From positions 1 to 64,000 of the forward strand of contig JAUWOY010000006.1 in assembly GCA_030611885.1 (NCBI GenBank): 64,000 nucleotides of DNA, given 5' to 3'. The notes below the pieces were generated by a model. That model was given only the letters and a program-made list of their open reading frames with translations, was not told where the DNA came from and did not search any database. Below, one piece after another: positions 43,648 through 51,639 of this stretch. Numbering within the stretch: the stretch's first letter is position 1; the number at the start of each line of letters is the position of its first letter. This stretch comes from Chloroflexota bacterium (GTDB lineage: Bacteria > Chloroflexota > Anaerolineae > VGOG01). The translations under genes and the position numbers were made by a program.

Positions 43648-45006
43648 ATGCTTGCTAAAGAAGAACTTTTGGCAAAGGCCAAGAAACCGGCAGAAGACGC
43701 GATGAGGCTGCATCCTTTCTACCGGGGTAAGATACAGACGGCGCTCAAATGTGCCGTCCGCGACGTCGGCGACTTTGCCATCTGGTACACCCCCGGCGTG
43801 GCGGCGCCTTGTCGCGCCATTAAAGAGGACCCGTCACTGGTCTTCGAGCACACCAACAAGGGGAACACGGTGGCCGTGGTCTCCGACGGCACGCGGGTGC
43901 TGGGGCTGGGCGACATCGGGCCAGAGGCAGCCATGCCGGTCATGGAGGGCAAGGCGCTGCTCTTCAAGTACCTGGGTGGAGTGGACGCCGTGCCCATCTG
44001 CCTGAATACCAAGGACCCTTATCAGATCACGCTGGTGGTCAGGTTGATCCAGCCCTCTTTTGGCGGCATCAATCTGGAAGACATCTCGCAGCCCAAGTGC
44101 TTCCGGGTGCTGGACATGTTGCGCACCGACCCAGAGGTGAAGATCCCCGTGTGGCACGACGACCAGCAGGGCACGGCCACGGTGATGCTGGCCGGCGTGA
44201 TGAATGCTCTCAAGATCGTGGGCAAGAAGCTGGAGGACATCAAAGTCGCGCTGATCGGCGTGGGGGCGGCAAACGTGGCCACGCTGCGGCTGCTGATCGC
44301 CAGCGGCGTCCAGTGGGGCAACGTCGTCGCTTGTGACAGCAAGGGCATCTTGCATCCTGAGCGCAAGGACATCGAAGCGCGCAAGATCGAGTTCGTGGAC
44401 AAGTGGCGCGTATGCCAGAAGAGCAACGCCGAGGGGCGGCGCGGCGGTCCGGCCGAGGCCATGCGCGGCGCCGACGTCTGCATTGCCTTCAGCAAGCCGG
44501 GGCCGGGGACGATCCTGCCCGAGTGGGTGACAGGTATGAACGAGGACGCCGTCATCTTTCCGGCGGCCAATCCCATCCCCGAGATCTGGCCCTGGGAGGC
44601 GAAGGAGGCCGGAGCGCGCATCGTGGGCACGGGGCGATCAGATTTCCCCAACCAGGTGAACAACTCGTTGGGTTTCCCCGGCATCTTCCGCGGCGTGCTG
44701 GATGTGCGAGCGCGCACCATCACTGACGAGATGGCCATCGCCGCTGCCGAGGAGTTGGCCCGCTGCGCCGAGGAGCGAGGGATTACCGAGGACAACATCC
44801 TCCCCACCATGGACGAGTGGGAGATTTTCCCCCGCGAGGCGGTGGCCGTGGCGCTCAAGGCCCAGGAGCAGGGCGTGGCTCGCTTGAGTCTCTCGCGTGA
44901 TGAACTCTACAGCATGGCCGAGGCGAAAATCCGCCAGGCGCGGGATATGACGCAGTTCATGATGGAGAAGGGGATCATTCCGCCCGTGCCGGCTGAGTGG
45001 GTATAG
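43648..45006 (+). CDS. NAD(P)-dependent malic enzyme
   Basis: It decarboxylates malate to pyruvate. The 452-residue short form has WYTPGVAAPCRAI near residue 46, VSDGTRVLGLGDIGPEAAMPV, VWHDDQQGTATV and the Rossmann segment ALIGVGAANVA. There is no phosphotransacetylase extension. GGAGGTGCA precedes the ATG. It lies between PEP carboxykinase and a TrxR-like flavoprotein, which could use the NAD(P)H. Cofactor preference cannot be read with confidence. Confidence 0.95.
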   Translation: MLAKEELLAKAKKPAEDAMRLHPFYRGKIQTALKCAVRDVGDFAIWYTPGVAAPCRAIKEDPSLVFEHTNKGNTVAVVSDGTRVLGLGDIGPEAAMPVMEGKALLFKYLGGVDAVPICLNTKDPYQITLVVRLIQPSFGGINLEDISQPKCFRVLDMLRTDPEVKIPVWHDDQQGTATVMLAGVMNALKIVGKKLEDIKVALIGVGAANVATLRLLIASGVQWGNVVACDSKGILHPERKDIEARKIEFVDKWRVCQKSNAEGRRGGPAEAMRGADVCIAFSKPGPGTILPEWVTGMNEDAVIFPAANPIPEIWPWEAKEAGARIVGTGRSDFPNQVNNSLGFPGIFRGVLDVRARTITDEMAIAAAEELARCAEERGITEDNILPTMDEWEIFPREAVAVALKAQEQGVARLSLSRDELYSMAEAKIRQARDMTQFMMEKGIIPPVPAEWV

Positions 45007-45038
45007 ACGGACGCATGAGAAAGCGAGGAGGTATAAAC

Positions 45039-45941
45039 ATGTATGACCTGATTGTGATCGGTGGCGGGCCAGCAGGCATCACCGCCGCTGCAACTGCCAT
45101 CAACCAACGGCTGGAGACGTTGATTATCGCGGAACGCTGGGGCGGGCAGACGACCTACGCGATGCAACTGGAAGAGATGGAGGGGCGGGAGATTATCACC
45201 GGCGAGACGCTGCTGGACGCTTTCCGCCGTCAACTCGACTACCTGGGCTTCGTGCGCCGTTTTGACACTGTGACCAAAGTGATGCCCCAGGAGCAGACCT
45301 TCGTCGTGGACACGGCTCAGGGCAACCGCTTTGAAGGACGGGCTCTGATTATGGCGACGGGCGCTAAGCCACAGCGTCTCAACGTCCCGGGTGAGGCCCG
45401 GCTGGCCGGCTACGGCCTGAGCTACTCGGCAACCACTCACGCCAGCCTGTTTCTGGGCAAGGACGTGGCCGTAGTAGGACGAGGGCGACGCGCCCAATGG
45501 GCCGCTGCCGACCTGTCCCGCAAGGCACACCGAGTCTACCTGCTGGCTCCTGAACCGCTGCCGGACACCCCACTGGTGCACAGGCTTCGTCAGATGCAGA
45601 ATGTCGAGATCGCAGAAGGCGTAGTGGTACAGGAGGTGCGCGGCGAGCGTTTCGTCGAGTCCATTGTGGTCGCCACAAAAACGGCGGAGGGCGAAGCACG
45701 CGAGATACCAGCCAAGGGCGTGTTCTCTAAATTGCCCCGCACTCCCAACTCTGATCTGGTGCGGGAGTGGGTGGACTGCGACAGGCGCGGGCACATTATC
45801 GTGAACGTGCACTGCGCCACCAGTTGGCCGGGGGTGTTCGCCGCCGGAGACGTGACCCATGTTTCAGAGCAGGCGCTGGTGCACATCGGCGAAGGGGCCA
45901 AGGCCGCCATTGCAGCCTACTATTACCTGCTGATGCACTGA
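45039..45941 (+). CDS. TrxR-fold flavoprotein without the redox CxxC
   Basis: This 300-residue FAD/NAD(P)-binding protein has the thioredoxin-reductase fold. FAD motif is VIGGGPAGITAAATA, NAD(P) motif VAVVGRGRRAQWAA and the C-terminal GVFAAGDVT. The expected CATC between them is replaced by YSATTHASL, so it cannot reduce thioredoxin in the normal way. It is more like ferredoxin/flavodoxin-NADP reductases of this fold. ATG 45039 follows AGGAGGTATAAAC. It is last in the PEPCK-malic operon, and a copy of its 3' end follows. Confidence 0.82.
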   Translation: MYDLIVIGGGPAGITAAATAINQRLETLIIAERWGGQTTYAMQLEEMEGREIITGETLLDAFRRQLDYLGFVRRFDTVTKVMPQEQTFVVDTAQGNRFEGRALIMATGAKPQRLNVPGEARLAGYGLSYSATTHASLFLGKDVAVVGRGRRAQWAAADLSRKAHRVYLLAPEPLPDTPLVHRLRQMQNVEIAEGVVVQEVRGERFVESIVVATKTAEGEAREIPAKGVFSKLPRTPNSDLVREWVDCDRRGHIIVNVHCATSWPGVFAAGDVTHVSEQALVHIGEGAKAAIAAYYYLLMH

Positions 45942-45961
45942 AACAGAAAGGCGTGGCGACG

Positions 45962-46057
45962 TTGTTGGCGCACATCGGCGAGGGGGCCAAGGCGACCGTC
46001 GAGGCTTATGCCTATTTGCTGGGGCTGAAGAGTCGGGGGAAAATAGGGGACGAGTAG
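45962..46057 (+). pseudogene. Second 3' end of a TrxR-fold flavoprotein gene
   Basis: The frame reads LLAHIGEGAKATVEAYAYLL, matching the end of the upstream protein (LVHIGEGAKAAIAAYYYLL) and then continuing GLKSRGKIGDE to TAG. It has no start. It is more diverged than a recent duplication, so it may be a homologue whose 5' part was deleted. Confidence 0.75.
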
Positions 46058-46182
46058 CCGTTGATCAGCGGTCAGCCCGTGGGCAATAGGAATTCGATCT
46101 TCTTGCTATCGAATTCTGCTTGCTTGATGTTGTATTGCTTGAGGCGGCTCTTGAGGCTTCTCTGACGCTTTTTCTTCATCAC

Positions 46183-46210
46183 TTGCTAAACTTCAAGGGT
46201 TGAGTATAAT
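46183..46210 (+). promoter_or_regulatory. Promoter of the tRNA at 46220
   Basis: TTGCTA (46183-46188), a 16-bp spacer and TATAAT (46205-46210), ten bases before the tRNA. Confidence 0.7.
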
Positions 46211-46219
46211 TAGGGTTGT

Positions 46220-46292
46220 GCCCCCGTAGCTCAGTGGATAGAGCCTCCCTTTCGCAAGGGGAATGTCGCGGGTTCGAGTCCTGCCGGGGGCA
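46220..46292 (+). tRNA. tRNA with Arg-like body; anticodon reads CGC or, shifted, TCG
   Basis: The acceptor GCCCCCG pairs with CGGGGGC. The D arm GCTC/GAGC and T arm GCGGG-TTCGAGT-CCTGC are intact, the discriminator is A and CCA is not encoded. The body resembles bacterial tRNA-Arg. A canonical fold gives stem TCCCT/GGGGA and loop TTCGCAA with anticodon CGC (Ala), but the Ala marker G3-U70 is absent. Shifting one base gives TCG (Arg) with a mismatched stem. Amino acid identity is therefore unsettled. Confidence 0.75.
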
Positions 46293-46310
46293 CTTGCAAG
46301 AAATTCACCC

Positions 46311-46339
46311 TTGACAAAAGTCAAGTTCTATGATATACT
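46311..46339 (+). promoter_or_regulatory. Promoter of a putative small RNA
   Basis: TTGACA (46311-46316), a 17-bp spacer and TATACT (46334-46339), just after the tRNA. Confidence 0.7.
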
Positions 46340-46345
46340 AAACAC

Positions 46346-46437
46346 ACCTTGCGAAAGGGAAAGGCTCGTTGACCTGCTGAGTGTGGGGAAGCGAACCAGG
46401 CGACAAGGCCCGGCAATGCCCAATAGCCGGGCCTTTC
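46346..46437 (+). ncRNA. Putative small RNA of about 90 nt
   Basis: A strong promoter ends at 46339 and an intrinsic terminator follows at 46405-46437 (AAGGCCCGGC/GCCGGGCCTT and short U-tract). No ORF with a ribosome site lies between. An inner CCTTG/CAAGG pairing could close the transcript. I could not match it to SRP, 6S or tmRNA motifs. Confidence 0.5.
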
Positions 46438-46482
46438 GCTTTCCACGGACACGCTTCATTAGCTACTCCACTGCAAACCAGA

Positions 46483-46610
46483 TCAAAGAGAAGAACATCC
46501 CGGCCAGGCTGTTTGAGGTCTATCAGGAGCAGAGGAAGGGGCTGGAGGCGCGGAAAGCGAAATACGGCGCGATCGTCTCGGTGGAGCAGCTTATCGAGGC
46601 TGAGGAGTGA
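46483..46610 (+). pseudogene. Duplicated 3' end of PEP carboxykinase
   Basis: The frame reads KEKNIPARLFEVYQEQRKGL, then SVEQLIEAEE and a TGA stop. It matches the last 42 codons of pckG (43514-43639) with scattered substitutions. No start or upstream part remains. A strong terminator follows at 46635. Confidence 0.85.
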
Positions 46611-46634
46611 TGGTCAGCGAGCGGTAGAGCCGAA

Positions 46635-46676
46635 GCGAGGGTCAAGATGCCACGTCTTGACCCTCGCCGTCTTTTC
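46635..46676 (+). terminator. Strong intrinsic terminator
   Basis: GCGAGGGTCAAGA (46635-46647) pairs perfectly with TCTTGACCCTCGC (46654-46666) around TGCCAC, followed by CGTCTTTTC. Confidence 0.75.
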
Positions 46677-46720
46677 AAGTAAAAAATTCTTTCCAGATTG
46701 CTCCTCAGAGAAAGCCGTTG

Positions 46721-46874
46721 GTATGCGTTCAGGGGGTAGGCCAAACGTCGGTTGAGTAACCCCGAAAGGGGCGTATCGAAACCACGTTTGGCCGCCTCCC
46801 CGTGCGATCACTTGGTTTCGATACGACCTGCGGTCTACTCAACCGGCGTAATCGCACTGAGGCTGAACGCTTAC
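46721..46874. mobile_element. 154-bp miniature element (copy 2)
   Basis: Ends GTATGCGTTCAG and the complement of CTGAACGCTTAC match at 11 of 12 bases. An 8-bp duplication AGCCGTTG (46713-46720, 46875-46882) flanks it. The sequence is almost identical to 10525-10678. It sits two bases from the stop codon of the minus-strand gene at 46884. Confidence 0.88.
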
Positions 46875-46883
46875 AGCCGTTGT

Positions 46884-47711
46884 TCATTGGCTCCAGCCTG
46901 GCTTACCAATAGAGGTTGGATAGAAGTAGTCTGCACCTACCCAACCCTGGTCATCGCCAACCCGCACCTGGTAGAAAACGGTGCCGCCTGATGTTGTCTC
47001 GTCGAGGAGTATGGCATCAACGCAACCCTTGGTAGACATCCCCACGATCGCTGCGATGGAGTTGCCTTCCTGGGAGGCCACGGCAGGCTTGGCCCACAGG
47101 GCGACCTCTCCGCGCCCATCCCAGTCGCAAAGCCATCCACCCTCAACTTCACCGACCGCCGTAGGCTGCGGCAGCTCTGCCTCTATTATGCTAATAGCAT
47201 TTACCAGGGTTCCCAACCCCACTATCTCTGCAAAGGCTTCTGCGTCCGGCCCCGCCGGCATCGGCACGTCGAGGGATACTGGCGTCGGTGTCACTTTCGG
47301 AGTAGGGTTGATGATGTCGGCCAGACCAACATAAAGGAACATGAACAAAACCTGCACGCCCGACAAGATGATCATCTTGCGAGACCTCGGTTGTCCTCCG
47401 AACCACTGTATCAGCGAGCCTGTTTGCACTTTCTGTGCAACCTTGCGCGGTGGTGCGACTGGTTGGTCTCCAATCGGCTCCGCGGGCGTCGGCATCCTGC
47501 GGCTCAATATCTCGTTGGCCCGCACAAGCTCCTTCAGTGCCTCTTGGTTGGAAGCGTCCAAATCAAGCGCCTGCTCGAAGTATTCGCGAGCCTGGTCATA
47601 CCAGCCCTGCTCGAGCGCCATTTGGCCGAAGGTTATGAGTTTATCTACGCCAGCATTTTCATTGCTTACCATTGCCAGAATATCCCGCACTAGCAAAAAA
47701 GCCGCTCCCAC
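46884..47711 (-). CDS. TPR, single-TM protein with SH3-like C-terminus
   Basis: It has about 270 residues. The N-terminal part has a TPR-like repeat (GWYDQAREYFEQALDLDASN), then a basic linker and one transmembrane helix (MIILSGVQVLFMFLYVGLAD). The outer domain looks SH3-like (VFYQVRVGDDQGWVGADYFY). Both segments may link a cytoplasmic TPR to the cell exterior. The first 45 residues are paralogous to the start of the giant protein at 61112. The start is uncertain: GTG 47711, or TTG 47696 with GGGAGCGG before it. A TATAAT lies at 47740-47735 on the minus strand. Confidence 0.7.
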   Translation of the reverse strand: MGAAFLLVRDILAMVSNENAGVDKLITFGQMALEQGWYDQAREYFEQALDLDASNQEALKELVRANEILSRRMPTPAEPIGDQPVAPPRKVAQKVQTGSLIQWFGGQPRSRKMIILSGVQVLFMFLYVGLADIINPTPKVTPTPVSLDVPMPAGPDAEAFAEIVGLGTLVNAISIIEAELPQPTAVGEVEGGWLCDWDGRGEVALWAKPAVASQEGNSIAAIVGMSTKGCVDAILLDETTSGGTVFYQVRVGDDQGWVGADYFYPTSIGKPGWSQ

Positions 47712-47825
47712 TTGCCCAGGGGTGAACCACCCTCATTATAACAAATTGCACTCAGGTGGTGGGCAAAAATCACGTGAATTTAGCGTGAATCTTGCGTGAA
47801 GATAACCCCTTTGGCACATACAAAA

Positions 47826-47859
47826 AGCCACCTGTGCGGTTGACGCAGGTGGCTTTTTT
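47826..47859. terminator. Bidirectional intrinsic terminator
   Basis: AGCCACCTG (47826-47834) pairs with CAGGTGGCT (47846-47854), with T6 to the right and A5 to the left. It lies downstream of the minus-strand HicA-like operon. A nearly identical stem occurs after the cold-shock gene at 61755. Confidence 0.75.
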
Positions 47860-47938
47860 ACTATCTCTTGTTGGGCCGTGACTGGCTTGGCCGTGCCCCT
47901 GGCTCTTCGAAAGCCGAGGAGCTTTTTGTTCCTCTGCC

Positions 47939-48009
47939 TTAGATCGGCAGGAGGATTACTTCCAGATCATTCAGTATTGTCTCGTCGGTGGTCAATAATC
48001 GGTGCAACC
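47939..48009 (-). pseudogene. Possible PIN-domain C-terminal relic
   Basis: Directly after the stop of the HicA-like gene, and in its frame, comes RLHRLLTTDETILNDLEVIL then LPI and a TAA stop. It resembles the C-terminal strand and TxD region of PIN toxins. There is no start. The match is short, so this is tentative. Confidence 0.3.
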
Positions 48010-48010
48010 T

Positions 48011-48322
48011 CTACAATCCTGATAGAAATCCCTTGAGATTGCCAGGAGCCCGCTCTAGCAGTGGGCTTTCCTTAAGCATCTCCATGTACCCTTCTCGTTC
48101 GTGGGTGCAATCCACTATATCCCGTAATTGCGGAGAAGTTATGTATAACTGATTGGCAATATCGTTGAACAGGCCATCGCCAATTGTTCTCTCTCTAGGC
48201 AAATGAGTGGTTGCTATGCACCGGCCCTTCTCTATGAAGCGGTACTTGGTATGTCTGCGACCTTCACGTTCTTGACACCCCAGCTTGTTGACTATCGCTC
48301 TACGGACAACACGACGTTGCAT
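48011..48322 (-). CDS. HicA-like toxin candidate
   Basis: This 103-residue basic protein has KYRFIEKGRCIATTHLPR followed by IANQLYITSPQLRDIVDCTH and EREGYMEML. The pattern resembles HicA-type double-stranded-RNA-binding-fold toxins seen with HicB-like partners, but is more divergent. The last about 11 residues may be fused from a neighbouring relic. It starts 2 bp after the HicB-like gene, in a three-gene minus-strand operon. Toxicity is inferred. Confidence 0.5.
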   Translation of the reverse strand: MQRRVVRRAIVNKLGCQEREGRRHTKYRFIEKGRCIATTHLPRERTIGDGLFNDIANQLYITSPQLRDIVDCTHEREGYMEMLKESPLLERAPGNLKGFLSGL

Positions 48323-48324
48323 CG

Positions 48325-48732
48325 CTATGGCCTTTGCGGAATTATTGTATTGCGCAGCTCCTGCAAATCATAAGCGAGGTGAGGTGCCAGACACTCTTCC
48401 AGTTCGATCAGGTCATCGTAGTATTCAAGCAGGGCATAGCCATAGTCTTCCTTGGCTTCAGCCAGGGTAGCACCGGTGCCATATCGTAGGAACCTATCAT
48501 CGCTCACGAGGTAGTAACCCTCTTCGTAACCCACAGTCACCGGAATCGGGTCTTGTAAGGTGTAGTTGGGATCCGGCAGGGAGACGACGTCATCAGTAAA
48601 GGGAACAGAGGGATCGTCAACAGAGGGATACATAAAGACACCACTGGCAGCATCTATATGCTTGTCCATTGGAAACAATAGCTCAACTGGATAGCTTGGT
48701 TGTGCGCTTATCTCTACTAATTCAGGGCTCAT
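48325..48732 (-). CDS. HicB-like antitoxin candidate
   Basis: This 135-residue acidic protein has a C-terminal half, PVTVGYEEGYYLVSDDRFLR then YGTGATLAEAKEDYGYALLEY, that matches the HicB partial RNase-H fold (G-E-A-NAI...). The N-terminal half (about 65 residues) is unlike HicB and may fold separately. It overlaps the upstream gene by ATGA and precedes the HicA-like gene by 2 bp. No DNA-binding domain is obvious. Confidence 0.55.
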   Translation of the reverse strand: MSPELVEISAQPSYPVELLFPMDKHIDAASGVFMYPSVDDPSVPFTDDVVSLPDPNYTLQDPIPVTVGYEEGYYLVSDDRFLRYGTGATLAEAKEDYGYALLEYYDDLIELEECLAPHLAYDLQELRNTIIPQRP

Positions 48733-49052
48733 GCTGATTCTTCCTCTTCTGATTCTTTGCTCTTGCGGTAGCTCTCTAGATTCCGCTGCATGGCATCAAT
48801 AATGGCTTCCGTGCGATCTGCAGCGACGGCAATCCGAGCGACCGCCTGTGCTGGCACAGACTTCAATGCGGCCAGTTTTTCGACGTCGCCCAAAATGAAT
48901 GGCGGGACCACTTCAAAGAAAGTCAGGAAAAACTCAGCTTCAGAATGCGAAACTACCACATTGGTCGCGAAGTGAGTCTTAAGGTCTTCAGGGATCTGCC
49001 ATTCGAGGGGAATCGCCACCTTGTGTACGACCTCGTCTTTTTTTGCTGGCAT
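48729..49052 (-). CDS. DUF3467-like small protein
   Basis: This 107-residue protein has HFATNVVVSHSEAEFFLTFF and a helix AVARIAVAADRTEAIIDAMQ, with a charged tail. The N-VVVSHSEAEF pattern is that of DUF3467, a small family of unknown role. AGGAGATG precedes the ATG. It is first in the operon with the HicB/HicA-like pair, and the coupled overlap suggests it belongs to the module. Confidence 0.6.
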   Translation of the reverse strand: MPAKKDEVVHKVAIPLEWQIPEDLKTHFATNVVVSHSEAEFFLTFFEVVPPFILGDVEKLAALKSVPAQAVARIAVAADRTEAIIDAMQRNLESYRKSKESEEEESA

Positions 49053-49103
49053 AGCACATCTCCTCCTTGCCGCTTCACAAATCTTTGGTCGGTTTCGACT
49101 GGT

Positions 49104-49301
49104 CTATTTTACCAGGTTAAGTCGAAAAGCGCAAATCGCCTGGCTGGGCTCTCTTTCTGTAAGGATAAGAACGTCCAACACGGCTAGGCCATAGTAGCCC
49201 AGGGCCATAGGCAGCGCTATGCAGATCACGATGCCCAAAATCCAACCTATACCTCGGCCATGCTTTGCCCTCGAACACTCAAGGCGGCTCTTCCTCCTCA
49301 A
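49104..49301 (-). CDS. Possible small membrane protein
   Basis: This 65-residue frame from TTG 49301 has a basic start and a hydrophobic segment (GWILGIVICIALPMALGYYG) that could span the membrane. It overlaps the end of the upstream gene by 23 bp. No family match is evident, and it may be spurious. Confidence 0.25.
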   Translation of the reverse strand: MRRKSRLECSRAKHGRGIGWILGIVICIALPMALGYYGLAVLDVLILTEREPSQAICAFRLNLVK

Positions 49302-49680
49302 GTATCTCCCGCACCTCCTCCTTCATCCCTCTCTCCATCTCCTTACTCATCTCTGGCCACGCCACGCTAAACACCTCACCTACACTGCTGAATGTGTAGT
49401 ACCACCGCCCGTCAACCTCTGCAATGTTCAAGAGCTCAAACTTGCCAGCTTCGTGCATGGCGGTGGCTAGCAGGCTGTCGGAGAACCCAGCAGAGGCGGC
49501 TCCCACGCCGCCGGTTTGCTCTATTTCAAGCGGATTCTGCCGGGCGTGGAAGCCCGGCCAGCTATCACTCCGACAGGCTGCTAGCAGGAACTGAAAAGCC
49601 TCTTGGACTTCGGGAGGCTGGGCGTCGAGGAAGGAGGCGAGGGGTTGGAGTTTGGGGGGAAGGTTGGTGGTTGTTGTCAT
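49279..49680 (-). CDS. Unknown protein enlarged by in-frame mobile element
   Basis: This 133-residue protein has a family core: SFLDAQPPEVQEAFQFLLA at the N-terminus and TAMHEAGKFELLNIAEVDGR then WYYTFSSVGEVFS. Between them about 38 residues (CRSDSWPGFHARQ... through LLA) are encoded by a 106-bp element plus its 8-bp duplication. The homologue at 54466 lacks this part and joins the two directly. The total insert is 114 bp, so the frame is kept. It probably lies in the same region as two other family copies (51311 and 54466). No function known. Confidence 0.6.
   Translation of the reverse strand: MTTTTNLPPKLQPLASFLDAQPPEVQEAFQFLLAACRSDSWPGFHARQNPLEIEQTGGVGAASAGFSDSLLATAMHEAGKFELLNIAEVDGRWYYTFSSVGEVFSVAWPEMSKEMERGMKEEVREILEEEEPP
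49474..49579. mobile_element. 106-bp miniature element in frame within a gene
   Basis: An 8-bp duplication GCTAGCAG (49466-49473 and 49580-49587) flanks it. Ends CTGTCGGAG and CTCCGACAG are inverted. The interior is like the 7316 element (AGCAGAGGCGGCTCCCACGC). Insert plus duplication is 114 bp. Confidence 0.85.
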
Positions 49681-49737
49681 TCTCTTGATCAGAGGGCACA
49701 GGAGTCGGGATTCCAGCAACCAGCATCCAGAACAAAC

Positions 49738-51246
49738 CTAAGGAGAGCCGGAGGAAGCCGCCACCCGAAAGCCGAAGTAGCTGATTCGAACGTCCGGGGC
49801 GCCCCCGTAGCGATCAACGCAGCGGGCGTCCCCCTCATAGCCGGACCACGAGCCGCCCCGCAACCCCCGCCTCTCCCCGGAATCGGGCCCTTGAGGATTT
49901 CGCTCAGGTGCTTTGCTGTAATAATCGGCGTCATACCAATCGGCCACCCACTCCCAAACGTTGCCAGCCATGTCGTAGGCTCCGTAGGGACTCTTTCCAG
50001 CCTCGTAATGCCCAACGGGCGCTGTATCAGCGTATCCATCGTCTACGCTCGAATCTTTCCAAGCAAGCTCACAGTTCACGTCACAGTAGTTCAGTTTGCT
50101 CCCGTCCGGCGCACTGTTCCCCCAGGGATACTCCCTCCCATCGGTACCCCGCGCCGCCTTCTCCCACTCTGCTTCTGTGGGAAGGCGCTTGCCCGCCCAC
50201 TGGCAATAGGCGTCGGCGTCGTTCCAACTGACCTGAACGACGGGATGATCCATCTTGCCCTCGATGCTACTGCCCGGTCCCCGTGGATGACGCCAGTCGG
50301 CCCCTTCCACTTCCTCCCAATCCTCGCCTGCCCAGGCCCACCCCCATCCTGCCGTTTCAGCGTCGGTGGTGTAACCAGTGGCATCAACAAACTGCGCGAA
50401 TTGCTCGTTGGTCACCTCGTATTTGCCGATGTAGAAAGCATCGAGGTACACGGTGCGCTGGGGATGCTCATTGTCAAGGCCCTCACCCTCTGGACTGCCC
50501 ATGATGAACTCCCCGGCGCGGACGAAGACCATGCCTTCTAGAGCGCCTACAACTGTTGGGGTCGCTTGCACACTGGGTGTGATGTCCATCGTCGGCGTTA
50601 TCGTCCCACCCTGGGGGATTACTAACTCCTGGCCTATCTGCAACCGCTTGGGATCTGAGATGGCGTTGACCTCCTGGAGAGCCTCGACTGTAACTCCGTA
50701 CTGCTTGGCGATCCCGATCAGAGTATCTCCTTCCTGAACCACGTGGACCACTTGTGCGCTGGTCGTTGAGACGGAGGTTGATGTGACTGTAGCCGCTACC
50801 TGCCTCTGGGGAATGACGAGCTCCTGGTCTATCTGCAAACGTGCGGGGTCGGAGATAGCGTTGACTTCTTGCAGGGCTTCCATGGTAACTCCGAACTCCT
50901 TGGCGATCTCGCTCAAAGTATCTCCCTCCTGAACCACATAGATCACTGGCGTAGGGGTACTCGTAGGCGTAGGCGGGACAGGCGTCGGAGTGGGCGGTAG
51001 GGGCGTTGCTGTTGGCGGGACACGTGTTGGCGTAGGGGGTCTGGGAGTCGCGGTTGGAGGGACAGGAGTCCTGGTGGGCGGCATCGGCGTGGTAGCGGTA
51101 GCCGTCGGCGGGACAGGGGTTGGAGTCGCCTGCACAGGTTGTGATGTTGGAGTAGCTTGTGCAGGCGTTGCAATTCGCGTACAGGCTGTTGCGGCCAGGA
51201 TGATCCCCAGCGCTACCAGCAAGGGCCATAGCTTGTTTCTTCTCAT
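49738..51246 (-). CDS. LysM-SUMF1 (FGE-like) lipoprotein
   Basis: This 502-residue exported protein has a lipoprotein signal with lipobox LAATAC, a long Thr/Pro-rich linker, and two LysM domains ([18 protein letters not shown] and [18 protein letters not shown]). Then comes a SUMF1/formylglycine-generating-enzyme fold ([50 protein letters not shown]). LysM binds peptidoglycan; the SUMF1 part may bind ligands or modify a partner, as true FGE active-site Cys pairs are not evident. GGAGG lies seven bases before ATG 51246. Confidence 0.88.
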   Translation of the reverse strand: MRRNKLWPLLVALGIILAATACTRIATPAQATPTSQPVQATPTPVPPTATATTPMPPTRTPVPPTATPRPPTPTRVPPTATPLPPTPTPVPPTPTSTPTPVIYVVQEGDTLSEIAKEFGVTMEALQEVNAISDPARLQIDQELVIPQRQVAATVTSTSVSTTSAQVVHVVQEGDTLIGIAKQYGVTVEALQEVNAISDPKRLQIGQELVIPQGGTITPTMDITPSVQATPTVVGALEGMVFVRAGEFIMGSPEGEGLDNEHPQRTVYLDAFYIGKYEVTNEQFAQFVDATGYTTDAETAGWGWAWAGEDWEEVEGADWRHPRGPGSSIEGKMDHPVVQVSWNDADAYCQWAGKRLPTEAEWEKAARGTDGREYPWGNSAPDGSKLNYCDVNCELAWKDSSVDDGYADTAPVGHYEAGKSPYGAYDMAGNVWEWVADWYDADYYSKAPERNPQGPDSGERRGLRGGSWSGYEGDARCVDRYGGAPDVRISYFGFRVAASSGSP

Positions 51247-51310
51247 CGCAAAACCTCCGTTTCGTGTGGCGGGCAAGCTTAGGAAAGGCCGCCCCCCTCG
51301 CCCACACCAC

Positions 51311-51405
51311 TGAATGTGCAGTGCCACTGACAATCAACCTCGATCGCGTTCAAAGGCCCAAACCTGCCAGCCTTGTGCGTGGTGGTAGGGAATCACGGTG
51401 GTCAT
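51311..51405 (-). pseudogene. Relic of the 49279-type gene family
   Basis: A strong ribosome site (AGGAGGGG) and ATG 51405 begin MTTV, then the frame shifts and stops. In the neighbouring frame the family core is readable: [20 protein letters not shown] then CTFSGVGE. So the middle is deleted and the rest is out of frame. Together with the intact copy at 49279 it flanks the lipoprotein gene. Confidence 0.65.
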
Positions 51406-51541
51406 GGTCGGGCCCCTCCTTAAACATGCCCCCGGTTAATGAGCAGAGCGATAGGCCACATTGGGATCGTTAGGTGCGCCGGTCAGTTGCAGGCGTCCCT
51501 CTCGCACCAGTGGCGAGAGATACGAGTTACGCACATATCCG

Positions 51542-51626
51542 CATTTGTCACCCTGAGCGTAGCGAAGGGTCTCGTTCGCCGCAAACGAGATTCTTCGCTT
51601 CCTTTGGTCGCTCAGAATGACAAATG
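51542..51626. repeat. 85-bp inverted-repeat element, TGACAAATG family
   Basis: CATTTGTCA (51542-51550) and TGACAAATG (51618-51626) form the ends. The interior contains CCCTGAGCGTAGCGAAGGG and CGCTCAGAATGACA, a pattern widespread in unrelated bacterial genomes. Non-coding. Confidence 0.75.
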
Positions 51627-51639
51627 TTAGCGACATTGT

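Noticed and set aside
46072-46179. Minus-strand 35-codon basic ORF (MKKKRQRSLKSRLKQYNIKQ)
   Set aside because: No ribosome site, no clear homology and it lies in an intergenic gap with other gene debris; too short to support.
46346-46437. Signal recognition particle RNA or 6S RNA
   Set aside because: The conserved GGAAGG/AGCA loop motif of SRP RNA is absent and the fold does not match 6S, so it is left as an unassigned small RNA.
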